Source of the DNA: Guillardia theta CCMP2712
Taxonomy: Eukaryota; Cryptophyceae; Pyrenomonadales; Geminigeraceae
Length of the DNA: 64,000 bases
Assembly (NCBI RefSeq): GCF_000315625.1
Contig: NW_005434672.1
Coordinates: forward strand, 735,909 to 799,908
Reading direction: 5' to 3'
Notes under the pieces: model-generated
Databases searched by the model: none
What the model was told of the DNA's origin: nothing
Seen by the model: only the letters and a program-made list of their open reading frames with translations
Shown: one piece after another, positions 21,258 through 30,657 of the stretch
Layout of the letters: every line of letters begins with the position of its first letter
Numbering within the stretch: the first letter of the stretch is position 1
Translations under genes and position numbers: made by a program

Positions 21258-22544
21258 AACAGAGCTTCCGTCTTGATTTCCACATCATAGAACAATGATT
21301 GCCCTATCTAGCGGTGAACAGGAAAGCACTGCCTGGTCACGTCATAGAAACAATCAACCGATATCACTATAGCAACCTCTACGACTAACGAGCTCCTTGA
21401 CAGCAAAGAAAGTTCATGAATAAAGACAAGAAGGTGTTGGAATGATTGTTAACATGATTGTTTCTGTCCCCAGTGGATTCGAACAGCACTGGGATCATCC
21501 CTTTATGTGCATGAGAATGGAGTCATTTTTTCCTGCACATGGCACTGTGAGGGTAGTTCTATGGTTCAGGAGTCGGAGAGTTAGTTCAAGTATGAGCGAT
21601 CAGGCATGCAGGTCGAACAGAAACAGTTGTAGGAGCATCTCAGAGGTCGAGGGTGTAGAAGGCGCTGAGGAGGAGAAGGACGAGAGCCGTTCCCGCATCC
21701 CCATTGCCGCCATGAGGCCGAACAAGGAGAATTGTTTCGCAGGGGGTGGTAAAACCCCTAGAAACCAGGGGGTAGGTTTGAAATTCAGGGGGGTGAGGGG
21801 TCAGGGGGTACACATTCCTGGAATGGTCTCAACACATGGGTTGAGTTTTACCCTGAAGAGCACAAGGAGATAGGGGTAAGGTGGTGACAATAAGCCCATA
21901 AAGGAGTGAAACGTTCATTTAGGGGGTACTAAATTTACTCAGGGGGTGGTCGGAACTGACGATCGGAGGGTTGTTGGGGTGCTTGCTATAATGTAGATAT
22001 ATAATTTGAGGGTGCAACTGAAATAAAACTCTAAAATTTCAAAGTTTCATTGAAATGTGAAAAATATCATTTCGTATCACTCAACCTGCGACAAGATCCG
22101 ACCCGATGTTCGTGTCTTGCACGCCAATGCTGGATGGGAGCGAGGAGAGGCGAGGCGAAGAGAGAGGAGGATGCAAGCACAAACCAGGATGTTGAGCTTC
22201 GACAGCCAGGGGAACAGAACAGCAGATTTGGGCTCTCAGAGTTGTTCTCATCTTGTGTGCTGCGTGGCTGGAATTGCCTCGGAGTATTGGATGGAATGAC
22301 TTGAGGCAACAAACCATCCGGCATAGGCCACAACCCCGACATGGCGATGAAATGCAGTTGATCAACCTCAGAGTTTTGCCCAGCCATGGGCGATCTGATC
22401 ACAAGGATTCATTCAAGAGGGGAGGCAGGGATAAGTAAAAGGACACGCGACTCTGAGGGTCATTCGAGGGCACGGCAGGAGATTGGAGGACGAAAAAGGG
22501 CAGCATAGAGATAACACTACACACTTGATTATGTTACATCAGCG
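21258..22544. other. Intergenic region with G-rich array
   Basis: A stretch of about 1.3 kb lies between the 5' end of the RWP-RK gene and the 3' end of the translocator gene. At about 21740-21990 the plus strand has many GGGGGTA/GGGGGTG blocks, like those at 2560, 3740 and (complement) 8640. An AT-rich block follows at about 21990-22080. The open frames at 21442-21873 and 22050-22438 are Arg/Ser-rich, overlap each other and show no domain. Confidence 0.45.
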
Positions 22545-24192
22545 CTACTCCCCGCTCTTCCCCTCGCTTATCCTGACCTGCAGCAAGCTCACACTGGGTT
22601 CAACTGTTTTTACCCTTGTCTTCGTTACCTGTGAGTAAATCAAAGTACCCAATGAAGCCATGGCGATCCCAACGGCGTTGAGAGGAGAGATGTCGTTGCC
22701 TGACGGAAGGATCAGCACGGCACGACATGGCGAGGAGGGAGATGCCACCGAATTGCAGCCATCCGAAGAGGCACATGACGGGCCTGCGCAAAGAGTTGCA
22801 GACAGAGTGAGTGACGGCGGCAACTCTGCTGAGAACGAGCCAGGAGAGCTGCAGGTAGGCGTAGAAGGTAACGCCGTTCACCGCCAGCATCGTCATGTAC
22901 TTGGAATCCGAAAACTTGATGGCGTCGAGGCCTGAGATCCCAAAGAAAGGAGCAGCCGCAAGCAGGAGGACGGCTTGGATGATCATGCCGAGGTAGCAGA
23001 CCTGGAAGAAGAGGTTGAAGTTGTCCACACGATGAGAGGCCTTGATCCTCTTCGTGATGATTCCGCGGAAGGCAAACATGACATTGCAGATAGCGACAAT
23101 CGCTAGTCCGGCGACGTTGAAGTCTGAGCTTTCGGCAGATGATAGAGCAGCACCGGCGATCACAGGAAGCAAGGAGAGGGACATGGGCAGGGTAATCTGG
23201 AGGAAAGGATGAGAAGTTCAAGCAGGAAAGTTGATAAGATAGAACAAGCGCCAACCTTCTCTGTCTTGAGAAACATCGTGGCAAGGAGCAAGGTGAAGAG
23301 AGGTTCGGTTGCTCGCAACGTCATCACAAGGGACACATGCATCATCCCCAGCGCCTGATTTCAACCGTCATGGTCCACTGAGTTCTCACAGAAACTTTCC
23401 GAGTTGAGAGTGATAAATCCAGCAGCGAAGATCGCAGCGAGAAGTGAAGTCGACTGCAAAGCACATCAGTCAAACGCTGACAGTCTTTGCAAACTTGCCT
23501 TGAGTTGAGAAAAGTTCTCAATCTCTTGGTAAGGAACGACTTTCAGCACCCGAATCACCACGAAGCCGCACAAGGAAGAGATGGTCAGCTGAATCAGAGT
23601 CAACAGGCCCCTGCCAACTCCATCACTCGACCAGATATCTTGTCTCTCCTCTTAATCCTACCAGTGTAGTCCGAGAGATTTCGTCGAGTTCGTGCAGACC
23701 ACCTGAGTAACTCTCACTCCATCATGAGACGAGGGACTCGACAGGAGTGACCGAGGTTGCGTACCACAAGACGATATACAAGATCAGTTCAGCATTCGCC
23801 TGTATGAATCCGGGTGAGAAGCTCCTGCTCATAGCTTGCCCACGTCAAACAAATCTCAGAAACTACCCGCCATGATGGCACCACATCTCCTAGTTCTCCA
23901 GCTTTGCTCCCTTTAACGACGACCGCAGATTTCTCCTTCTTACAGGCTTGACATCAGCATAGCATGAACATCTGCTTGAGCTGTGGGCACGCACCTTGTT
24001 AGCGCTAGCCTGCGATGGCGAAGCCTGCAATGCCATCTTGTTCTTCGGCAGAGCAGCTTTGCGGCCCGGGATCCGGAGGTTTGCTTTTCCTATCGAGGGG
24101 AAACTAAACGCGTCGACTGTGCATGCAAGAAGGGCTAAGACCAGAACCAACACCTTCCCTGCGATAATGCGCAGCGTCACGTTCAGCCACAC
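22545..24192 (-). CDS. Plastid triose-phosphate-type sugar phosphate translocator (DMT/TPT family)
   Basis: This is a multi-exon gene. The first exon encodes a signal peptide (VLVLVLALLACTVDA). A phenylalanine follows at once, then a basic Ser-rich transit segment (FSFPSIGKANLRIPGRKAAL), which is the plastid bipartite address. Later exons give the ten-helix TPT fold: NAELILYIVLWYAT, TLIQLTISSLCGFVVIRVLK, LLAAIFAAGFITLNSE, LVMTLRATEPLFTLLLATMF, LPMSLSLLPVIAGAALSS, NVMFAFRGIITKRI, LSWLVLSRVAAVTHSVCNSL-RRPV and AVGIAMASLGTLIYSQ. The last pair (VTHSVCNSLRR) is the conserved TPT motif around the substrate-binding Arg. Such carriers exchange triose phosphate, PEP or related compounds for phosphate across a plastid membrane. 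Exact substrate cannot be told. The joins near 23350-23470 and 23650-23800 are approximate. Confidence 0.85.
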
Positions 24193-24792
24193 ATCAAGAT
24201 GAAAGGAGGAGATGGCAACGGAGGATGATAATGAAGGATGACAGATCGAGGAGTTGGTAGAAGAGGAGGAGATCCTTGCGGAAGAGATTGTGGACGAGAA
24301 CGAGGACGAGGACGAGGACGAAATGGCGGAGGAGAAGGAGGAGACGAGGTGGTTGTAGAGGAGGAGACGAGGTGGTTGTAGAGGAGGAGACGAGGTGGTT
24401 GAAGAGGAGGAGGATGGTTGCGACCGTATTCATGCATGGCCTCCTCTTGACCAGACTGTACCCTCCTCCCCGCTCATCCCCGCTCATTGCAATCTGTGCC
24501 CACATCCCCCCCACATCCCCGTCAGTTCAACGGAAGGCGGGAAACAGCATGGAATGTCCACTGAGTGCGAGAGGGGGGGAGGGGAGCAGGAGCAGGAGGA
24601 GAAGCGGAGGAGGAGGCCGAGGGAGTGAGAAGTTAGAAAGACATATGAATGGCGACAGAAGGGATAAGAATGCCAAAAGAACATGTAGGCAAGGTAGGGA
24701 GGATGAAGGAGGATAGTAGAACATCGCGGGAGGCGGTTGAGAGCATCATCGTGACGCAGCTGAATTGTTTGTTGTCCATCAGGTCAGCAAGC
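24193..24792. repeat. Divergent 5' space with GA-rich tandem repeats
   Basis: Between the translocator and flagellar gene starts. It contains a (GAGGAC)n run at about 24296-24322 and three copies of a roughly 22-bp unit (GAGGAGACGAGGTGGTTGTA) at about 24341-24412. More GA-rich DNA follows to about 24720. Open frames on both strands here are repeats read as protein and are not supported as genes. Confidence 0.55.
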
Positions 24793-26413
24793 ATGTCAGG
24801 GCTGCACGTCGACACGACGCCGTTTCTACCTGCGGTGAGTCAGGCCTGTGGGCTTGCTGTGAGAGCACTGATGCTTGTGGCTGAAGGCGGGCAAGAAAGG
24901 AGGATCGCTCCATGAGACAGCAGCTGCTTGTTTCGTGGAAGAAGAACGTCCTCCTACACCGGAGCACATCCGGCGCTTCAGAAAGTCCTACATGAAGCAG
25001 CCGGGGAAGCGAACTCAGCATTGGGGGCTAGAAAATGATCCTCCTCCTCGACCTTCGGAGTTCACCTACGGAACTCCAGGAATGAAGTCTCGGGGGGTGG
25101 ATGGACTGATGGGAAGTCATGCGGAGCCGACGAGTATGCAGGCATACCAACAGATGCGGGCGGAAACGATCTATGAAACCAGCAAGAAGGAGCAACTTGG
25201 GAAAACATTGAATAGACACTATGAGTGGCCGAAGCAGATAGTACAGGACGAGGAATTTCGCTTCGGAGTGAAGGGATCAAAGGAGAAAGTAACGGCCATA
25301 GAAGTCATTCTCCCTTCCGACGCTCCTTCGCTGAACGTGACGGAAGAGCAGAAAGAGATGTACAAGCTCTCGCACTATGCCTACGAACCTGGCGAACAGA
25401 AAAGTCGAAAATATAATTGGCAAAAGGCTGGAATAGACCCAGTCACGCATGTGTTTGGGGCTGTAGCTGAGATAGACTACAAGGATGGTGTTGCGAAAGC
25501 GATCAATCCTGACCTGGAGTACGAAAGCAAGGTGTGCTGAAATCCAAAGTGTCATTGCTCTAATCTGGTATGTAGGTTCAACCGACTGAATTCATGCCAA
25601 AGTCTGTAGCAGATTTCAAGAAGGTGAATCTTTGATGTAATCAGTCAAAGCTGATGACTCTATAGGTTCGACAAGATGAACTTGGCAAAGTGAAGAACCT
25701 TGGTCTCGGGCGACACCCGGTTCCTCCCGACTACACCTATGGAATATCGTACAAGCGGGCAGATGACTGGGGAGCAAAAGAATGCATTCAGGTAAGAGAA
25801 ACTTGTGTCTGTATACCCCCCTGAGACTTTCGTTTCAGGGAAACTATACCGAAGAAGAGCAACTGCCTGATCCTGACCTCGGCCGATCATTGAGAAGGTG
25901 AGGTCAGACCTTTCTTTCCCTCCAACTCACGATGAGCGGCACAGAGGTTGTGCACCGGATGAAGTTCTCGTTTCTGAGAGAACCTTTGGCGTTCCAAATG
26001 TGCGAAACGATATCAAGCCCCCCAAGTTCCAATCAGTGGCTGACAGCAAGAACTACGGCAACGAACCTGGAGCAAAGGTAAAGACTGATCGTTTCCTCGC
26101 CCCCCTGGTTGAATATCTTTTCAGGCATTGCTGTATCCGCAGCCTTACGCTACAAGAGGGGTGTACGAGGAAGATTTCCTGAAGAAGTACCCCAAGGGAG
26201 AACTATGCGACATCGCGATCAGTGCAGGTTTCTGTGACACGATGGACGAGTTTGACAGGGTACGACGATCTGAATTGACCTTGATATATTCACATTCGCT
26301 GAAGTCCTTTACAGCTCTACTCAGTGGCGTGCATCTCAAGTGGTGCCAGCGAAGATGAGATGATTACTTTGGACTCGATCCGGAGGGCGATGTACGCTAT
26401 TTCTCTAGAATGA
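24793..26413 (+). CDS. CFAP21/EFHB-like flagellar protein
   Basis: A 42-bp first exon (MSGLHVDTTPFLPA, from 24793) joins in phase to AGKKGGSLHET, followed by a long exon and several short ones to the stop at 26413. The protein carries the features of EF-hand-containing family B proteins: PPTPEHIRRFRKSYMKQPGK, then FTYGTPG, then IYETSKKEQLGK, then LSHYAYEPGEQKSRKYNW followed by FG. The later repeats are SVADFKK..RQDELGKVKNLGL, then PPDYTYGI, and after the next exons ERTFGVPNVRNDI. A C-terminal region (DFLKKYPKGELCDIAISAGF) follows. EFHB/CFAP21 binds inside ciliary doublet microtubules. No intact EF-hand loop is visible, so calcium binding is doubtful. The gene converges with the kinase gene 85 bp away. 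Confidence 0.75.
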
Positions 26414-26498
26414 TGCTGGCCTATCATCGGGAGTTGAGCGCAAAAGATCGCCGGTGGAAGTATTTCTTTCATGTCTCCATGTGGCAAAGGTGCTAAAT

Positions 26499-27779
26499 TC
26501 ACAAGACAACCAGTCTGGACTTCCCTGCGACAAACGGATGCTTCAGGGCCTCTTCCGGTGTGATTCTTGCATCAGGGTCGCAAACGAGCATCTGTTGAAA
26601 TCGTTCAAAGTCACATTTCATGGGTTGGCTACACTCCTCGAATTTACCTTCAATACAAGATCAGCAACTAGCTTTCGCTCCTCCTCTGTCTCGTCAATCC
26701 ATTTCTCCCTGCATGCCAGCAAGTCAGTTGCCGCCAACAAGTCAGTTGCCATAGTCCTTCTACAGCATCGTTAGAGAGGTGCTTGACGTACCTGTGTTGC
26801 AGCAGCCTGCTTGTGATGCGCTTGTGAATGTCTTCTTTTCCTTGTTTCCTGTTGGATCGGCTAACGAGGTTATCCACCTCCTTCATCGATTTTGTCGTCT
26901 CTTCATCACACCTGAACCCCCCGGGCCTGTCAGTTGCAGCCGAGCAAGACGTCACGAGACCTTCCAGTCATGTGCTCGGGCGGCATTCCTAGAGCATCCA
27001 CAATGAGCAGCATCTGGTCTAGGGAATCTTTTCCCCTGAACGGGCAGATGCCACAAAACATCTCGACCAGCAAACATCCTAGCGACCACATGTCTGCTTG
27101 AATGCTCGCGGGAATGCCCAGTAGAACCTCGGGTGAGCGGTACCACCGGCTCTGGACGTACATGTTCTCCTGAGCTCTGTCAGAGTAGGAGGCTCGTCAC
27201 GCAGGCTAACCTGCATCTTCTGCTCTCTAGACGCCAAACCGAAATCGATCAGCACGGCCTTCTCCCTGGCTCTCTCCTTGACAATCAGGATATTCTCGGG
27301 TTTGATGTCGCAATGCACCATCCTTATGCTGTCTGAGGACATGAAGCGAAGAGTCTCGAGGATGCTCCTTACCGTGGACCTGAAGGTGGAATCTCATTCG
27401 CAGATTCTACGAGCTCTCCTCACCTTATCGACGTCATGGGTAGCCCAGCATTCTCATACGGAGAGCGGAGCAATTCTTGAGATACAGTCCTTCCGCGAAT
27501 GAGCTCCATCACGATGCACAGCCTGGTCTTTTCATTTATGATTCCATAAAGCTTAGGAACGAACTTGTTTCCAGGGTCTCGAGCATTCAGAAAGATGAGG
27601 TTGCCCACCTCCTTGCGAAACTGATTGTGACGTGATCGGATTGCCTTGAAAGATTTGACGGCGTACAGTTCATGGGTGTCCCTGTCCTCTGCAAGCCACA
27701 CAGTCGCGCTGACACCTTCTCCGATCTTTTTGTGGAAAATCAACGTTTCTTCTGGGATGTCTTCGCATTCAAACCGCAT
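26499..27779 (-). CDS. DYRK-family (CMGC) protein kinase
   Basis: Starts at ATG 27779 (RFECEDIPEETLIFHKKIGE). About six exons join in phase. Seen are the glycine loop KKIGEGVSATVW, the catalytic lysine YAVKSF, the catalytic loop MVHCDIKPENIL, the metal-binding DFGLAS and the activation loop MYVQSRWYRSPEVLLG. The C-lobe (ADMWSLGCLLVEMFCG) leads to MLVCDPDARITPEEALKHPF near the stop at 26499. The YxQSRxYRSPEV loop is typical of DYRK kinases, which autophosphorylate the tyrosine and then phosphorylate Ser/Thr. The lysine of HCDIKPEN and the DFG aspartate are intact, so the enzyme should be active. The N-terminal DYRK-homology box is not visible and the protein is short. The open frame continues upstream to 28091, but that part overlaps the tRNA gene and is rejected. 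Confidence 0.85.
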
Positions 27780-28051
27780 TTTTGCCTTGACTCGACAACA
27801 AGGAAGTGACGTTGCAAAGGAATGAAAAGAATGGGCTCGAGTAGAGGGAGGAGAGGAGGGAGGAACGGAGGGGGGAGAGGAGTGAGGAACGGAGGGGGGA
27901 GAGGAGTGGGAGGTGGCGAGAGGTGACCAGGAGAGGAGCTGAGGGCAGAGTAGCAGAGGAAGACGCGGTGGAGCATGAGGGAAGCGGTCAAAACGAGAGT
28001 TTGTGGGGAAGCGTATAAAAAAAATTACCATACAACTGTAAAACATATATG

Positions 28052-28133
28052 CGACCACGGCAGGGTTCGAACCTACGCGGGAAGATCCCAACAGATTTCA
28101 AGTCTGTCGCCTTAACCACTCGGCCACGTGGTC
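28052..28133 (-). tRNA. tRNA-Ser (anticodon UGA)
   Basis: Minus strand: acceptor GACCACG pairs with CGTGGTC, followed by discriminator G. The D-arm is GGCCGAGTGGTTAAGGC, the anticodon stem-loop is CAGACTTGAAATCTG with anticodon TGA, there is a long variable arm (TTGGGATCTTCCCGC region), and the T-arm is TAGGTTCGAACCCTGCC. The length of 82 nt and the long variable arm are typical of tRNA-Ser. CCA is not encoded, as usual for nuclear tRNAs. No intron. Confidence 0.95.
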
Positions 28134-28424
28134 AAATCGCACATGGCTGTCAGTGCTCGCTGGCCTTTATCTATGTGTCAATTTGATGCCACAATGAGCA
28201 AACACTGGCGGCATGCCAGCGGCCTCGCTAGAAGAGGAGGGGAGCAAGGGAGCAAGGGAGCAAGGGAGCAGGAATGTAAGGGGATCAGGGTAGAATTATC
28301 TGTCGACATAATGCTCTGCGCGAACTGATGTTGTATTCATTTCGTAAAAATTAAAGAAGGTTGAAAACAAAACTAGAAAACTCCATAATGAAACCAGAAA
28401 ACTGCTCAAAACACTTTCTTTGAC
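28134..28424. other. Spacer with short GGGAGCAA repeat
   Basis: Between the tRNA-Ser gene and the 3' end of DMC1. Four GGGAGCA(A/G) units lie at about 28240-28270. AT-rich DNA follows at 28330-28400. No coding signal. Confidence 0.4.
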
Positions 28425-30058
28425 CTAATCCTTTGGGTCAATGATTCCAGCATCTGAGATCTTCACAAAAAATTAGCTATCAAAAGCAGGAATTCTGATT
28501 TTTTTTGCATACTTGATATGAAGCTTCCGCTTCCGGTTGCGATGGCGAGTCCACAACCTTGCAAATTCTGCAATCTCCCCTACCTTTCTTGAGCTCAAGA
28601 CGAGTTGTAGAGGCATGCGCCAGCACGTGACCTCCAACTGACACATGGCTGTGAGTTTCATTGAATGCGAAACATTGCACAATACCTGGCTTTTTGGGAT
28701 CGGAGACGAAAGTCATTCCTCCGTCGGGATTGCTCATCACTTGATTGGTTATCAAGACCGCTACGTTGAATTCTTCCGCCATCTTTGTAATTTTGCTGAG
28801 CATTTGACCCAACGATTGCTGTCTTGCAGATAGCTCTCCTCGACCTACATAATCAACACGAAACAGCGACTGCGGTGAAAGGATTAGTCCAACATCACAA
28901 CTCGGAATTCTCAAAGGAATCTTTACCGTCATGCTATCAATTATAAGGATAGCGAATGGCCCTTCCTCCATCATGATTGCTGCTAGATCTCGAATCATAT
29001 TCATCTGATGGTCCGTATTGTACGCTCGAGCAATAAGCAAATTGTTCAGCACTGATTCACAGTCGACACCGAACCTTTCAGCAATAGGTGCAATTTTTTC
29101 TACGGCCATCGTGTTGATCACAGCAAAATTATAGTTCAACATTCTCACCAGGTCGGAAAGCACCCTTTGAACATTGGTCAGCGTCAAAACCATGGAATCG
29201 CTGTAAGCCTACCTCGGTATCGATGATGGCCACTTTACCTTCCCCGCCACCATGCTGCGCTGGAAGCTAAGAAAAGGAGATCAATCATGATCGAGTTTTT
29301 TCACAGAACATGTTGCTTGTACCATTGCTGTCACGGCAAGGGTGTGGACCCATTGTGTTTTTCCAGTCCGAAACTCACCATAAATTTCTGTGATGCTGGA
29401 GCTCTCTAAACCGCCACCCAATAAAGCGTCAAGACCCTTGACTCCTAAATTGACGTCAAACTATTGAAAAGTATTCAAACCATGCTCGTTCCTGTTGTGA
29501 TCTTCTTGATTCGCTTTCGAAGATGCAACGCTTCGACCCCTGTCTTGAATGAAAAAGACTGAAATGAAAAAACACATAGTCAGCATCGTAAACAGTCATT
29601 CATGGGATTTGACCTTTTCTTTCTGGATTGCTTCGAGAACTTTGTCAATCTTCGCTTCCGTGATACCTTTGATGAGGAGAAGATTCTTCTTGACGGTGTA
29701 CAGAACAGATTCAACCTGGGCAGCAGAATGCGATTTACAATTTTTCAGACATAACATTGTATTAAGGTATGTACGGTATGATATCCCGCATCTTTGAATT
29801 TGTTGACATCTGTCTTTGTAATCTAGCAACATTACAGATAAGTGGGTATCAAAAAATCATAGCTGGGAGGATGACTTACCCCGTGCTTTGTCACCACCTC
29901 CAGGTCCTGAAAACAAAGTAAGGATTCATAGTATTGTAAAAACATGCATGAAGAAACAATTCAGGACACTTCCACATAACATGAATTTGCCTTACCAGGT
30001 ATGGGCTCTCGCTAGCAGCGGTGGCATGGCCAGAAGCCGATTGTGCTTGTGCTTGCAT
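28425..30058 (-). CDS. DMC1: Meiotic recombinase DMC1 (RecA/RAD51 family)
   Basis: A first exon from ATG 30058 ([20 protein letters not shown]) is followed by short exons. The helix-hairpin-helix region is VNKFKDAGY then [20 protein letters not shown]. The Walker A is in [20 protein letters not shown], preceded by [17 protein letters not shown]. Then come [28 protein letters not shown], Walker [46 protein letters not shown] and [20 protein letters not shown]. The final exon ([11 protein letters not shown], stop 28425) matches the DMC1 C-terminus better than read-through into the intron. The MSNPDGG motif favours DMC1 over RAD51. The protein forms filaments on single-stranded DNA for strand exchange between homologues in meiosis, so the lineage probably keeps a sexual cycle. 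Internal introns are about 45-60 bp. Confidence 0.9.
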
Positions 30059-30175
30059 AGTTCAGGCGGGGCCACAAACTTTTGCGCGCCAACTGTTTCG
30101 CGGGTCGTTTTTATAGACCGTACAGTGTAATCAGGCAACGCCAAGCCTATATCTAGCATCAGGACACCTGTCAGT

Positions 30176-30555
30176 GTGTCCTGTCCTCGCTCTTCGCTGA
30201 CACCGGGCCCACCGTGATCACCTGACAGGCCTCACTCACTGTCGCAGGCCTGGCAACAGCGGCGGGGCCGGGCCGGGCCGGGTGCGTGGCCCCGGGGACT
30301 CCGAAGATCCGATCGGATTGAGTCGTGCCGCGTACTGATCACTGACCACTCAGTGACTGCCAGGACTCTGCCGCGGGGCTGTGACTGAGCCTTCAGACGG
30401 CCTCAGGTGAGCGCCACGGACGCCGGTGCCATGATGCACTCGGAGCCTCCGCTGCGCGCCCCGCCCCCCCGGGCCTCAGCGGCCCCTGAGTCTCAGCCGC
30501 CGGCGAGCCGGCCCGGGCCGTCGCCGTCCGACCGGGACGGTCCGATCAGCATCCG
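30176..30555. promoter_or_regulatory. GC-rich island upstream of DMC1
   Basis: GC-rich DNA with GGGCCGGGCCGGGCCGGG near 30270, many CACTGACC/CAGTGACTG words and CCGGCGAGCCGGCCCGGGCC near 30500. It lies between the DMC1 start (30058) and the protease 3' end (30658). A plus-strand frame from 30407 encodes a Pro/Ala/Ser-rich peptide with no relatives that I recognise. It overlaps the last protease exon on the other strand, so I do not annotate it as a gene. Confidence 0.4.
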
Positions 30556-30657
30556 TCCGACACATGAAGTTTTACTGAAGGAACTTTGCACACTGAATCC
30601 CGGGGCCATGAGACCATATAACGTCATACGAAGAAGCAAATGTTCTTTCGATTCTCT

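Noticed and set aside
27780-28091. Open-frame extension of the DYRK kinase upstream to 28091
   Set aside because: It overlaps a complete tRNA-Ser gene and is Pro/Ser-rich simple sequence; the kinase starts better at ATG 27779.
28480-28510. DMC1 C-terminus read straight to the first stop at 28480
   Set aside because: The GTATGC donor and the next exon ([11 protein letters not shown]) give the known DMC1 end.
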